This document shows, piece by piece, positions 19,647 to 29,322 of a DNA stretch of 64,000 bases (positions are counted from its first letter, which is position 1; each line of letters starts with the position of its first letter). The translations under genes were made by a program, and so were the position numbers. The stretch comes from Brachyspira intermedia PWS/A (GTDB taxonomy: Bacteria > Spirochaetota > Brachyspiria > Brachyspirales > Brachyspiraceae), in contig NC_017243.1 in assembly GCF_000223215.1 (NCBI RefSeq), forward strand, positions 2,604,001 through 2,668,000, read 5' to 3'. The notes below the pieces were generated by a model. It was given only the letters and a program-made list of their open reading frames with translations, was not told the origin of the DNA and did no database searches.

Positions 19647-20290
19647 TCAATCTGATAATTTACTGCCATACTTAAAACCTATAAAAGCACCTCCTCCAGA
19701 GCCTCCTATTCTTGGTGTTTCTGATAAAGATCTTAAAGGAAGTCCATAGTCATGTGATAAATACAATCCTAAAACCACAGCCAAATTGTCAGTTACAAAT
19801 ATGGAATAATCTAAAGTCATTTTAAAATAATGCATAACAGAAGCACTATATCCATATTCCAAATCCTTTTTTCCAGCCATAGGAATTTTTATACCTCCTC
19901 CTACAGCTATAGAAAATCCCCAAACAGTAAATTTAGGCATAAATCCTATTTCAAAATTATGAATATACATAGATGTATCAATAATACTGTTATCAGTCAA
20001 AGTTTTTGACGAAGCGAAACTATCATACGTATATCCTATATCTAAGAATAATCCTGCTCCTATCCTATTATATATTTTGTGCATATATCCTACCTGAATT
20101 TCCAGTCCGCTATCTATTGATTTTTTGGATTTATAGCCTAAGGCTTTCATAGCATCATTAGGAGTTCCTATTGCTGCCCCTATTGGAACATTTAATGATA
20201 TTTCAAAACTTCCTCCATAAGCAAATAAATTAAATGAATTGATTGATAGTATAGATGATAAAATAAATGATAATAATATTTTTTTACCAT
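19647..20290 (-). pseudogene. Outer-membrane protein gene, frameshifted in the signal peptide at a poly-A tract
   Basis: The RBS AAGGAG is correctly spaced before an ATG at 20290 that reads MVKK, then is out of frame with the remaining protein. One extra A in the 7-A run (T-run 20279-20285 on the + strand) restores a classical signal peptide (MVKKILLSFILSS...NLFAYGG) and a 214-aa barrel-like protein (YGGSFEISLNVPIGAAIG, GGGIKIPMAGKKD, GGAFIGFKYGS). The only other in-frame start (20321) lies upstream of the RBS and would translate through it. It is a candidate phase-variable or miscalled gene. Confidence 0.75.
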
Positions 20291-20313
20291 AAAATAATCT
20301 CCTTATATAATAA

Positions 20314-20350
20314 GTTAGCATATACTTACAAAATGTTAGTTTATACTAAC
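20314..20350 (-). promoter_or_regulatory. GTTAG-N6-CTAAC operator plus half-site upstream of the OMP gene
   Basis: Palindrome GTTAGTTTATACTAAC (20335-20350) and half-site GTTAGCATATA (20314-20324), spaced as at 19556-19592. Confidence 0.6.
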
Positions 20351-20552
20351 ATTTAAAATAAAAAAATACAATAGATAAAAATGAACTTATATTAATCTTA
20401 ATAATAAAAAAATAAATAATTTGATAAATATTAAAAATATAAAAATAAAAAAATATATATAACACAGCTTTAATAATTGAAAAAAAACTATATTGATATA
20501 TCATTACTTCAAACAAAAATTTGATTAAATAATAAATTTCATTGGAGGAAAT

Positions 20553-21980
20553 ATGGCTGTATCTAAGAAAAAAGCAGCAGTTAAATCTTCATCAAAAAAG
20601 GTTTCCAAAGCTGCTAAGAAAACAGTTGTTGACAAAAAAGCTGCATCTAAGAAAGCTGTTAATGTAAAAAAAGCTTCAAAACCTGCAGAGAAAAAAGTAG
20701 TTGCTCCTAAATATTATGTATCAGAAACTCCATTAAAAAGTGCTGATAAAGAGATATTTGCTGCAATGAAAAATGAGTATAAGAGAGAAGTTAATGGCTT
20801 TGAACTTATAGCTAGCGAAAATATAGTTTCACGTGCTGTTATGGAAGCACAAGGCTCTATATTTACAAACAAATATGCTGAAGGCTATCCGTCAAAAAGA
20901 TATTACGGCGGCTGCAGTGAGGTTGATATTGTAGAAGATTTAGCAAGAGAAAGAGCTAAAAAATTATTCAAAGCTCCTTTTATAAATGTACAGCCGCATT
21001 CCGGTTCTCAAGCTAATATGGGTGTTTATATGGCAGTTCTTAAGCCAGGAGATACATGCTTAGGATTATCACTTGATTCCGGCGGACACTTAACTCATGG
21101 TAAAAATGTTAATTTCTCAGGAAAAATTTATAATTTCCAACACTATAATGTTAGTAAAGAAACTATGCAAATCGACTATGATGAGCTTAGAGATACTGCA
21201 AAAAAACTTAATCCTAAATTGATCGTTGCAGGCGGAAGTGCTTATCCTAGATTCATTGACTTCAAAAAATTCAGAGAAATAGCTGATGAAGTTGGTGCTT
21301 TATTAATGGTAGATATGGCTCATATTGCAGGACTTGTTGCTGCTGGTGTTCACCCTAGCCCAGTTCCTCATGCTCATTTCGTTACAGGTACTACTCATAA
21401 AACTTTGAGAGGTCCTAGAGGCGGATATATCATTTCTACTGAAGAAGATTTAGCTAAAAAAATAGATAAAACTATATTCCCTGGTATACAAGGTGGTCCT
21501 TTAATGCATGTTATAGCTGCTAAAGCTGTGTGTTTTAAAGAGGCTTTAGATCCTAAATTCGTTAAATATCAAGAGCAAGTTGTAAAAAATGCTGAAGCTA
21601 TGGCTAATATGTTCTTAGCTAAAGGATACGAATTGATTTCTGGCGGTACTGATACTCATTTAATATTAGTTGATGTAAAAAAATCTAAAGGCATAACTGG
21701 TCAACTTGCTGAAACTATTTTAGATAAAGCACATATAACTATAAACAAAAACGGTATACCTTATGATACTGAATCTCCAATGGTTACAAGCGGAATAAGA
21801 TTAGGTACTCCTGCTATAACTACAAGAGGTTTAAAAGAAAAAGATGTTATGGAATTAACTCAATATATAGATGAAGTTTTAAGTAATAGTAATGATGAAA
21901 AAATGATTAATGCTGTTGCTAAAAAAGTAGCTGCTCTATGTAAAAAATTCCCTATGTATAAATTTATAGCTGATATGTAA
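20553..21980 (+). CDS. glyA: Serine hydroxymethyltransferase with N-terminal Lys/Ala-rich extension
   Basis: PLP enzyme interconverting serine + THF and glycine + methylene-THF. The catalytic domain begins near residue 60 ([33 protein letters not shown]) and includes [16 protein letters not shown], and [12 protein letters not shown] with the PLP lysine. Total 475 aa versus about 415 for usual GlyA. The extra first 55 or so residues are Lys/Ala/Ser/Val only, resembling histone H1 or bacterial Hc1 tails. The ATG with GGAGGAAAT RBS is unambiguous, so the tail is translated. It links with fhs in one-carbon metabolism. Confidence 0.95.
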   Translation: MAVSKKKAAVKSSSKKVSKAAKKTVVDKKAASKKAVNVKKASKPAEKKVVAPKYYVSETPLKSADKEIFAAMKNEYKREVNGFELIASENIVSRAVMEAQGSIFTNKYAEGYPSKRYYGGCSEVDIVEDLARERAKKLFKAPFINVQPHSGSQANMGVYMAVLKPGDTCLGLSLDSGGHLTHGKNVNFSGKIYNFQHYNVSKETMQIDYDELRDTAKKLNPKLIVAGGSAYPRFIDFKKFREIADEVGALLMVDMAHIAGLVAAGVHPSPVPHAHFVTGTTHKTLRGPRGGYIISTEEDLAKKIDKTIFPGIQGGPLMHVIAAKAVCFKEALDPKFVKYQEQVVKNAEAMANMFLAKGYELISGGTDTHLILVDVKKSKGITGQLAETILDKAHITINKNGIPYDTESPMVTSGIRLGTPAITTRGLKEKDVMELTQYIDEVLSNSNDEKMINAVAKKVAALCKKFPMYKFIADM

Positions 21981-21995
21981 ATTATATAATAGCAT

Positions 21996-22032
21996 AAAAG
22001 GGAAGCTGATAATTTACCAGTTTCCCTTTTTT
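21996..22032. terminator. Terminator between convergent glyA and HAD gene
   Basis: AAAAGGGAAgCTG / CAGtTTCCCTTTTTT hairpin. Confidence 0.85.
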
Positions 22033-22068
22033 ATTGCTTATTTTTTTAATATAATTTTTATTATAATA

Positions 22069-22734
22069 TCAAATAATCTCTATATAATTAAATATTTCAT
22101 CTATTCTATTTAAAACTATATCAGCACCATTCTCTAATAATATTTCTTTGCTGTAACTATTTGTAATTGCAGCTGTAATTATTCCTGTTTTCTTTGCTCC
22201 TATAATACCGGCAAGACTATCCTCAAATATTATAACATCTTCCTTTTTTATATTATTATCTAATTTTTTCAAAAGTTCAAAAGCATTTAAAAATAAATCA
22301 GGGGCTGGTTTAGCCTTTAATTCTCCATTATAACATGAATAATCTTTTATATATTTTGATATGCCTTTTTTATTAGACATTCTTGTAACATAATTTATAT
22401 TACTATTTGATGCTATAACAATGTTAATATTTTTTAACTTTTCTAAAGTTTCCATAACACCGTCAAAAGTTTCTAAATCTGTTTCTATTATTTTATGAAA
22501 ATAAACTTCAGCTTCTTTAAAGAAATTATCAGGTATATGATAGCCTTCTTTTTTCAAAATATTATCTATATCTTTAGTCTGATACCCCGCTAAAGATTTA
22601 AAATCAACCTCTTTAAGTACATTCATTTCATTTGATACATGAATCAATGCCTTAGTATATAAACTTTCGCTATCAACTAAAGTTCCGTCAAAATCAAATA
22701 TTGCAGCTTTTATCTTTATATTTTTACTCATCAT
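22069..22734 (-). CDS. HAD-superfamily hydrolase (beta-phosphoglucomutase-like)
   Basis: 221 aa HAD subfamily with cap. Motif I DFDGTLVDSE (nucleophile D near residue 14), motif II IASNSN, Lys in KAKPAPD, motif IV IFEDSLAGIIGAKKTG. The family dephosphorylates or isomerises sugar phosphates; the substrate is not known. It is a single gene convergent with glyA and divergent from nagB. Confidence 0.88.
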   Translation of the reverse strand: MMSKNIKIKAAIFDFDGTLVDSESLYTKALIHVSNEMNVLKEVDFKSLAGYQTKDIDNILKKEGYHIPDNFFKEAEVYFHKIIETDLETFDGVMETLEKLKNINIVIASNSNINYVTRMSNKKGISKYIKDYSCYNGELKAKPAPDLFLNAFELLKKLDNNIKKEDVIIFEDSLAGIIGAKKTGIITAAITNSYSKEILLENGADIVLNRIDEIFNYIEII

Positions 22735-22903
22735 TTTTTCCTTAATGTTTTTAAAATATTTATTGATGCAAATATTTTATATTTTTTTCAATCAAAATCA
22801 ATAGTGGTATAATGTTTGATAATAAATTATATATATGTTATAATTTAAATAAAGAGCTGATTTATGAAAAATATAGTAATCCAAATAAAAGGAGTATATT
22901 ATT

Positions 22904-23662
22904 ATGGGATTAAAATTAATTATTGCTAAGGATGCAAATGCGGTAGGAAAAAAAACAGCAGCAGAAATTATTAATTTATTAAAAGTAAAAAAAGATGCAG
23001 TTTTGGGACTTGCTACAGGAGGTACTGCTGAGGCTGTATATCCTCATTTAATAAAGGCTTATGAAAAGAAAGAAATTGATTTTAAAAATGTTAAATCTGT
23101 AAATTTAGATGAATATAAGGGATTAGATCCTAAAAATGAACAAAGTTATAGATATTTTATGAACAAAAATTTATTTGATCATGTTAATATTGATAAAAAG
23201 AATACTTTTGTTCCTAAAGGTATAGGAGAAAAAGAAAAAATATTAAAAGAATTTAATGATAAAATAAATAAGCTTCCTAGAGATATACAATTATTAGGAG
23301 TAGGCCCTAATGGACATATAGCATTTAATGAACCTGATGAGGCTTTACATGCTGATGCATTATGCGTAAAATTAGATGAAAAAACTATTAAAGCTAATGC
23401 AAGATTCTTTGCTTCAGAAAAGGAAGTTCCTAAAGAAGCATTCAGTATGGGTATGGGCGGAATATTAAAGGCTAAAAAAATAGTTATAGCTGCTATTGGT
23501 AAAGGAAAAGCTGCTGCTATGAAAGAGCTTCTTACTAATGATAAAGTTACTACTAAATGTCCTGTTACTTTCCTTAAACTTCATGATGATGTTGTTGTTG
23601 TTATAGATCAGGAATTAGCTGATGCTATAGGTTTAGAAAAGAAAAAAGGATGTAAAAAATAA
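22904..23662 (+). CDS. nagB: Glucosamine-6-phosphate deaminase
   Basis: Converts glucosamine-6-phosphate to fructose-6-phosphate and ammonia, amino-sugar (mucin) catabolism. Motifs: LGLATGGTAEAVYPHL, SVNLDEYKGL with the catalytic Asp, and LLGVGPNGHIAFNEP. 252 aa, family length. AAAGGAG RBS. Monocistronic, with its own terminator. Confidence 0.93.
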   Translation: MGLKLIIAKDANAVGKKTAAEIINLLKVKKDAVLGLATGGTAEAVYPHLIKAYEKKEIDFKNVKSVNLDEYKGLDPKNEQSYRYFMNKNLFDHVNIDKKNTFVPKGIGEKEKILKEFNDKINKLPRDIQLLGVGPNGHIAFNEPDEALHADALCVKLDEKTIKANARFFASEKEVPKEAFSMGMGGILKAKKIVIAAIGKGKAAAMKELLTNDKVTTKCPVTFLKLHDDVVVVIDQELADAIGLEKKKGCKK

Positions 23663-23692
23663 TAAATAATTATTAGATATATTATTAAAAAT

Positions 23693-23720
23693 AGGGATAG
23701 TTTAATGCTATCCCTTTTTT
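23693..23720 (+). terminator. Terminator of nagB
   Basis: AGGGATAG / CTATCCCT stem, TTTAATG loop and T-run. Confidence 0.9.
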
Positions 23721-23869
23721 ATGCCAAAAAATTTATTTATATAATATTTCTATAGTTATTCATTTTTATTATAAAAATAGAATATACTCATTAAATAATA
23801 TTTTATATAATTCTTAAAAAATGGTTATATTTATATTATAGATAAAAAATAAATATAGGATAATAAAAT

Positions 23870-25030
23870 ATGAATAAAAAGAAAGCCGTTTTAATAGTGG
23901 TTGATAGCTGCGGTGTAGGTGCTTTACCTGATGCAGCTGTTTTTGGAGATGAGGGAGTTAATACTCTTGCTCATTTGGCTAAAGCTAATGGAGGAATAAG
24001 CCTTCCTAATATGGAAAAAATAGGGCTTGGAAATATAATAGATATAGAAGGGGTTTCAAAAAATAATGATACAATAGGATATTACGGCAAAGCTATGGAA
24101 ACTTCTAAGGCTAAAGACACTACTACTGGACATTGGGAAATAGCCGGATTAGTATCTGAAAAGCCATTCAATACTTACCCTAATGGATTTCCTGAAATTA
24201 CTTTGAAAAAAATAGAAGAATTTTCAGGAAGAAAAGTTGTATGCAATAAGCCTTATTCAGGTACTGAAGTTATAGACGATTATGCTGATGAACAATTAAA
24301 AAATGGTTCTTTAATAGTTTATACTTCCGCAGATTCTGTTCTTCAAATAGCAGCTCATGAAGAAATAATACCTGTAGATGAGCTTTATAGTATATGCAAA
24401 AAAGCACTTGAAATATGCAATGAATATTCTCCTGTAGCAAGAGTTATAGCACGTCCTTATATAGGAACTAAAGGAAATTATAAGAGAACTGAAAGAAGAC
24501 ATGATTATTCAGTGCCTCCAAGTGGTGAAACTATGCTTGACAGATTAAAAAATAAAAATCTTCCTGTTGTAGGCATAGGAAAAACAAGCGATATATTTGC
24601 GGGAGTTGGAATCACAGAAAACAGACAAACTAATAAAAATAATCTTGATGGTATAGAAAAAACTATTAAGGCTATTAAGGAAATTGATGAAGGATTAATA
24701 TTTACAAATTTAGTTGATTTTGATATGCTTTACGGACATAGAAGGGATCCGAAAGGATATAAAAATGCTTTAGAAGAATTCGATAAATATATTCCTGAAA
24801 TGATTGAAAATTTAAATGATGATGATTTGTTCATTATAACAGCAGACCATGGATGCGATCCTACATACAAGGGAAGCGATCATACAAGAGAATATATACC
24901 TATACTTGCTTATGGAAAAAATTTGAAAAAAAATGTTAATATAGGTGTTAAAGATTCTTTTGTTTCTATAGCAGCATCAATAGAAAAACATTTACTTGGC
25001 GACACTAAACTTGAAGGTTGTTTCTTATAA
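23870..25030 (+). CDS. deoB: Phosphopentomutase
   Basis: Interconverts (deoxy)ribose-1-P and -5-P in nucleoside salvage; alkaline phosphatase-like metalloenzyme. DSCGVGALPDA at the N-terminus, KDTTTGHWE (phosphorylated Thr region), and the metal site ITADHGCDPTYKGSDHTREYIP near the C-terminus. 386 aa, normal. RBS TAGGA. It may act with the nucleotidase at 25.6 kb in nucleoside scavenging. Confidence 0.94.
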   Translation: MNKKKAVLIVVDSCGVGALPDAAVFGDEGVNTLAHLAKANGGISLPNMEKIGLGNIIDIEGVSKNNDTIGYYGKAMETSKAKDTTTGHWEIAGLVSEKPFNTYPNGFPEITLKKIEEFSGRKVVCNKPYSGTEVIDDYADEQLKNGSLIVYTSADSVLQIAAHEEIIPVDELYSICKKALEICNEYSPVARVIARPYIGTKGNYKRTERRHDYSVPPSGETMLDRLKNKNLPVVGIGKTSDIFAGVGITENRQTNKNNLDGIEKTIKAIKEIDEGLIFTNLVDFDMLYGHRRDPKGYKNALEEFDKYIPEMIENLNDDDLFIITADHGCDPTYKGSDHTREYIPILAYGKNLKKNVNIGVKDSFVSIAASIEKHLLGDTKLEGCFL

Positions 25031-25055
25031 AAAATATATTTACTAATAATATTTT

Positions 25056-25092
25056 AAGGCTGGTATATTAATTTATATCAGCCTTAATTTTT
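25056..25092 (+). terminator. Terminator of deoB
   Basis: AAGGCTG / CAGCCTT stem with AT loop and T-rich tail. Confidence 0.82.
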
Positions 25093-25505
25093 ACGCACGC
25101 AAAACAAAATTATGGATATAAATAATTCTTAATAATAATTTGATCTATAATAAAAATTTCCATTAAACGTGCGTTAATGAAATTTAAAATTATAATAAAA
25201 ACTTGGGTATGGGCTAAAAAACTTAATTAAAATTAACAATTTATAATATCATTAAAAAGAAGAAATGGTGGGCATTTATAAAATGATTTTTAAATTTATT
25301 ACAATCCCCGCCCTTTTTCTTTATTATCATAATCAGTTATTTTCACTTTTTATTTCTATTTTATAAACACAGAAATAACATGCCCTACCCTAGATTTTTT
25401 AAATTTATTATCTATTAAGCACGCGTTTAAAATAAAAATTAGATTATAAATTATTCTATAATATAATTTCTTTATGTTTTAAAATATAATTATTGCGTGT
25501 AAATT
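25093..25505. other. Non-coding gap with repeated GCACGCG-type motifs
   Basis: About 490 bp between convergent deoB and the nucleotidase with no credible ORF. It contains scattered GC-rich words in an AT background: ACGCACGC (25094), ACGTGCGTTAAT (about 25170), GCACGCGTTTAA (about 25420), GCGTGTAAATTA (about 25496). They look like variants of one short repeat in both orientations. Function unknown. Confidence 0.4.
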
Positions 25506-25547
25506 AAATTTTTCATAATATAATACTATACAAAAAAGAGCCTAGTT

Positions 25548-25575
25548 CAATAAACCAGACTCTCATTTATATTTT
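25548..25575 (-). terminator. Imperfect terminator of the 5'-nucleotidase gene
   Basis: On the - strand: AGAGTCTGGTT / AACTAGGCTCT with two mismatches, then TTTTTT. Confidence 0.6.
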
Positions 25576-25583
25576 AATTATTA

Positions 25584-27137
25584 TTATTCAAATATCACTC
25601 TTGGATTTTGATCAATATAATCAGCAGGTATATTATTAAATTCTTTAATCTTTGCTATTAAAGCATCTCTTATATCATTTCCTGTATGAACAACATTTTT
25701 TCCTTTTCTTCCTATAGGATTGTTCTCAGCATCAACATATCCATCTCCGCCGTCAAATACAAAATCTGATAAAATAACACTGTAATCTTTAGCCTCGCTT
25801 ATATCCTCTCCATTCAATTTAGCTGATATTAACTCTCCGTTTGCTGTGTATTTTACTTCCATACCTTTAGAATACTGTAAGAATCCTCCATTTCCTCTCT
25901 TTTGACCTGAAAGTTTTATCATATCAAGCACATCTTTTCCATTCAATGAAACTATAATAACTTCATTATCAAAAGGAGCAAATTCATTCTGTATATTTCC
26001 TAAAGTAATATCACCTGATTTTAATACAGATCTTAAATTTCCAGAATTAATCATTACAATATCAACATTTTCATAAGAATCTTTTACTAAATCACATGCA
26101 AAATTTCCTATAGGCATAGAATTGGATCTTATTCCGTCATGAGCTAAATCCATAGGTAAAGTTCCTACTCTAACATTAAATTCTTTGTCAACTGTACCTT
26201 TCATCTCATCAATAAATGCAAGCATATCCTTATCCTGCTCTATTGTCTGATCCATAGCTACTAATTTATAGTCCAAATTATTTTTATCTACTATGCCATT
26301 ATTAACATTAAAATTAATATGTCCTAAATAATGTCCATAAGAACCAGCCTGAACTATAGGAGTACCATTAACAACATCTGCTTTATCTAATTCAGTGTGA
26401 CTATGTCCACCTATTATTATATCAAATGTATTAGGTATAGCTTCAGCAATTTTTTTATCACCTTCATAACCTACATGACTAAGTAATATTGTAACATCAT
26501 TAGTAGTATTAAGCGGTGTTTGTTTTAGAAAATCTTTTAATGATTTAATTTCTTCTTCAAATATTAAATCTACAATGTTTTTAGGGCTATAAACTGAATC
26601 AGTTGTTGTTACACCAATAATTGCTACATTAAGTCCATTCACATTTGTAACTATATATGGAGTGGCATAATAACTATTATCTGCTTTATTTTTTATATTT
26701 AAAGAAAGTGTAGGAAATTTTCTTTCTTTCATTATCTCTGTAAAATTACTAAGTCCAAAATCTACAAAATGATTTCCAACAGTAGCAGCATCAACACCAA
26801 TCATATTCATAATATCAACTTCATCTCTTCCCTGAAATACTGTAGAATAAATACTTCCAGTGATAGTATCTCCAGCATGAAGAATTAATACATTATCATT
26901 AGTGGCTTTTACCTGTTTTATATATGAAGCTCTTCTAGCAGCTCCATACATATAATTAGTTACATCTTTATTAACAACTCTCTCTTCCTCATCTTTTCCA
27001 TGTGTATCATTCATATGTATTATAGTTAAATTACCTGTATTTCCTGTTTTCTTTACAGTAGAATTAGAACATGAATATGAAAACAAAAGAATCAAAGATA
27101 ATAACAAAATAATATGCAATCTTTTAAACATTTGCAC
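25584..27137 (-). CDS. 5'-nucleotidase / 2',3'-cyclic phosphodiesterase (UshA-like) lipoprotein
   Basis: 517 aa. Lipoprotein signal with lipobox (FSYSC). Metallophosphatase domain: IIHMNDTHGKDEEER, HAGDTITGS, VGNHFVDFG, LLSHVGYEGD, IIGGHSHTEL. C-terminal 5'-nucleotidase domain: MINSGNLRSVLKSGDITLG, FAPFDNEVIIVSLNG, and YSKGMEVKYTANG. It is expected on the outside of the inner membrane or surface, dephosphorylating extracellular nucleotides. The start at 27137 follows RBS AAGGAGAG. Confidence 0.9.
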   Translation of the reverse strand: MQMFKRLHIILLLSLILLFSYSCSNSTVKKTGNTGNLTIIHMNDTHGKDEEERVVNKDVTNYMYGAARRASYIKQVKATNDNVLILHAGDTITGSIYSTVFQGRDEVDIMNMIGVDAATVGNHFVDFGLSNFTEIMKERKFPTLSLNIKNKADNSYYATPYIVTNVNGLNVAIIGVTTTDSVYSPKNIVDLIFEEEIKSLKDFLKQTPLNTTNDVTILLSHVGYEGDKKIAEAIPNTFDIIIGGHSHTELDKADVVNGTPIVQAGSYGHYLGHINFNVNNGIVDKNNLDYKLVAMDQTIEQDKDMLAFIDEMKGTVDKEFNVRVGTLPMDLAHDGIRSNSMPIGNFACDLVKDSYENVDIVMINSGNLRSVLKSGDITLGNIQNEFAPFDNEVIIVSLNGKDVLDMIKLSGQKRGNGGFLQYSKGMEVKYTANGELISAKLNGEDISEAKDYSVILSDFVFDGGDGYVDAENNPIGRKGKNVVHTGNDIRDALIAKIKEFNNIPADYIDQNPRVIFE

Positions 27138-27207
27138 TCTCCTTAAAAATATTGTTTTTAAATTATATATCTATTATTCTCTTTTTCAAGATAATTTAAT
27201 AAATAAT

Positions 27208-27240
27208 AAAGCCTAGCATGTAAAAAACATACTAGGCTTT
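27208..27240 (-). terminator. Terminator of the pot operon
   Basis: AAAGCCTAG(t)ATGT / ACAT(g)CTAGGCTTT hairpin directly after potD on the - strand. Confidence 0.8.
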
Positions 27241-27267
27241 TAGTATAATATTACAAATACTATTTTA

Positions 27268-28470
27268 TTAGTTTTCTCTTCTTTTCATTTTTTTCAATAC
27301 TATAATAACAACACAAAGTAAAACTATAACACCTAAAGCAACAGGTATTACCCAGCCTTTATATGTATTGTCATTAGAAAGTATTTCATTCCATAAATCT
27401 TCCATTAAGATATTAGTTTCATCAGGTAAAGTTATATAAACTTCGCAGTTATCCAAAGTAGTTTGATCAGGATATATTATTCTATTATTTCTAGTTTCAT
27501 CACTCATTATAGCGATAGCTCCGTCATTTGGAGAAGCATAATTTATAAACTCTATATTAGCTAATGCTATTTCAGGCTCAGATAAGAAATTGATATACAT
27601 CTCAGCTAATTCAGGAGCACCTGAAGAAGCAGGTATACATATAGAATCTACAAATAAATTAGCACCTTTTTTAGGAATAACAAAATTTAAATCAGGATTA
27701 TTATCTATCATAGTTAAAGAATCACCTGCATAATAAACACCTATAGCAGCCTCTCCAGCTTCCATCTTATCATACATCTCATCCATTACATAAGACTGTA
27801 CCAAAGGTTTTTGAGTTTTTAAAAGTTTAGCACATTCTCTAAGTTCTGATTCATTAGTAGTATTTAAAGAATATCCTAAATATGCCTGAGCTATTCCGAA
27901 AGCATCTCTAGGGTTATAGTACATAAGTATCTGACCTTGATATTTTTTATCAAAAAGTATTTTCCAATCTATCATATCTTCACTTTCAGTTACTAAACTT
28001 TTATTATAAATTATTCCTGTTACTCCCCAAGTATAAGCTAAAGAATATTCACCTGTAGGATCGAAAGGTAAATTTTTAAATCTGTTTGCTATATTTGTAT
28101 GAGCAGGTATATTTTTAAAATTCAATTTTCTTACCAAATTTTCTTTTATAAGTCTTTCTATCATATAATCAGAAGGAATTATAACATCATATTGAATACC
28201 ACCAACTTTTAATTTAACATACATCTCTTCATTAGAAGCAAAAGTTGAATAGTTAACTTTTACTCCTGTAAGTTCTTCAAATAATTTGTTTACATCTAAT
28301 GATCCGTCTGAACCATCTGATATATACTCGCCCCAGTTATAAACATTAACTGATAAATTTTGTCCTTTGTATTTATGATAATAGTTAGTATCAAATCTGC
28401 TTAAATTAACAGTTTGTGCATTTGCTACTATAGCAATTAACATAAAAACTGCAAAAAGTTTCTTTTTCAT
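27268..28470 (-). CDS. potD: Spermidine/putrescine-binding protein with C-terminal membrane anchor
   Basis: 400 aa periplasmic polyamine-binding protein. Signal peptide (MKKKLFAVFMLIAIVANAQ), NVYNWGEYISDGS, SDYMIERLIKENLV, YTWGVTGIIYNK and PKKGANLFVDSICIP are typical. Unusually, the last 30 residues form a hydrophobic helix (WVIPVALGVIVLLCVVIIVL) followed by KKMKRREN, so it is tethered to the membrane at its C-terminus instead of being free or lipidated. It is last in the potABCD operon. Confidence 0.92.
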   Translation of the reverse strand: MKKKLFAVFMLIAIVANAQTVNLSRFDTNYYHKYKGQNLSVNVYNWGEYISDGSDGSLDVNKLFEELTGVKVNYSTFASNEEMYVKLKVGGIQYDVIIPSDYMIERLIKENLVRKLNFKNIPAHTNIANRFKNLPFDPTGEYSLAYTWGVTGIIYNKSLVTESEDMIDWKILFDKKYQGQILMYYNPRDAFGIAQAYLGYSLNTTNESELRECAKLLKTQKPLVQSYVMDEMYDKMEAGEAAIGVYYAGDSLTMIDNNPDLNFVIPKKGANLFVDSICIPASSGAPELAEMYINFLSEPEIALANIEFINYASPNDGAIAIMSDETRNNRIIYPDQTTLDNCEVYITLPDETNILMEDLWNEILSNDNTYKGWVIPVALGVIVLLCVVIIVLKKMKRREN

Positions 28471-28500
28471 TTTTTTAATCTCCTTATAAATAATTTTTTA

Positions 28501-29310
28501 TTAATGTTTATTTATTTTTCTTTTTAACTGCATCAAATATTTTTCTTTTTTAATCTCTTTTAAATTCATAACAACAAGACTCACAAGCACAACTATAAAT
28601 ATAACAGTAGATATAGCATTAATCTCTGGGCTTACTCTCTTTCTAGTCATAGAATATATAGTAATAGGCAAAGTCTGAGAAGTAATACCAGTAGTAAAAT
28701 AGCTCACAACAAAGTCATCTAATGAATAAGTTAATGCCATTAGAAAACCTGCAAGTATTCCGGGAAGTATATCCGGTATAACAACCTTCCAAAAAGCCAT
28801 TGAAGGAGTACAGCCTAAATCCAATGCTGCCTCATATAAACTATTATCCTGCTGTCTTAATTTAGGAAGCACATTCAATATAACATAAGGTACATTGAAA
28901 GTGATATGTGCTAAAATCAAAGTAGTAAATCCGAATTTAAGCTTCATTATAACGAATAAAAGCATTAAAGATATACCAGTCACTATTTCAGGATTTATTA
29001 TAGATATATAAGTAATACCCATAACAGCACTTTTCATTTTTTTATTAAAACTGTTTATTCCAATAGCAGCCATTGTACCAAGTATAGTAGCGAATATAGA
29101 AGATACTGCTGCAACTATTATTGTATTAAAAAATGAATGCAGTATCAAATCATTAGAAAATAATTCTTTATACCAATTTAATGTAAAACCAGTAAATACT
29201 CCTCTTCCTCTTGCTTTATTGAAAGAGAAAAAAATTAGTATTGCTATAGGAGCATATAAAAATAAAAATATAAAAGCAATATAACTTCCTGATAATATTT
29301 TCTTTATCAT
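28501..29310 (-). CDS. potC: Spermidine/putrescine ABC transporter permease PotC
   Basis: 269 aa, six predicted helices, with EAALDLGCTPSMAFWKVVIPDILPGI, the EAA loop that docks on the ATPase. It follows potB after 12 bp and precedes potD by 30 bp in one operon. Confidence 0.92.
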   Translation of the reverse strand: MIKKILSGSYIAFIFLFLYAPIAILIFFSFNKARGRGVFTGFTLNWYKELFSNDLILHSFFNTIIVAAVSSIFATILGTMAAIGINSFNKKMKSAVMGITYISIINPEIVTGISLMLLFVIMKLKFGFTTLILAHITFNVPYVILNVLPKLRQQDNSLYEAALDLGCTPSMAFWKVVIPDILPGILAGFLMALTYSLDDFVVSYFTTGITSQTLPITIYSMTRKRVSPEINAISTVIFIVVLVSLVVMNLKEIKKEKYLMQLKRKINKH

Positions 29311-29322
29311 AACGGCATATCC

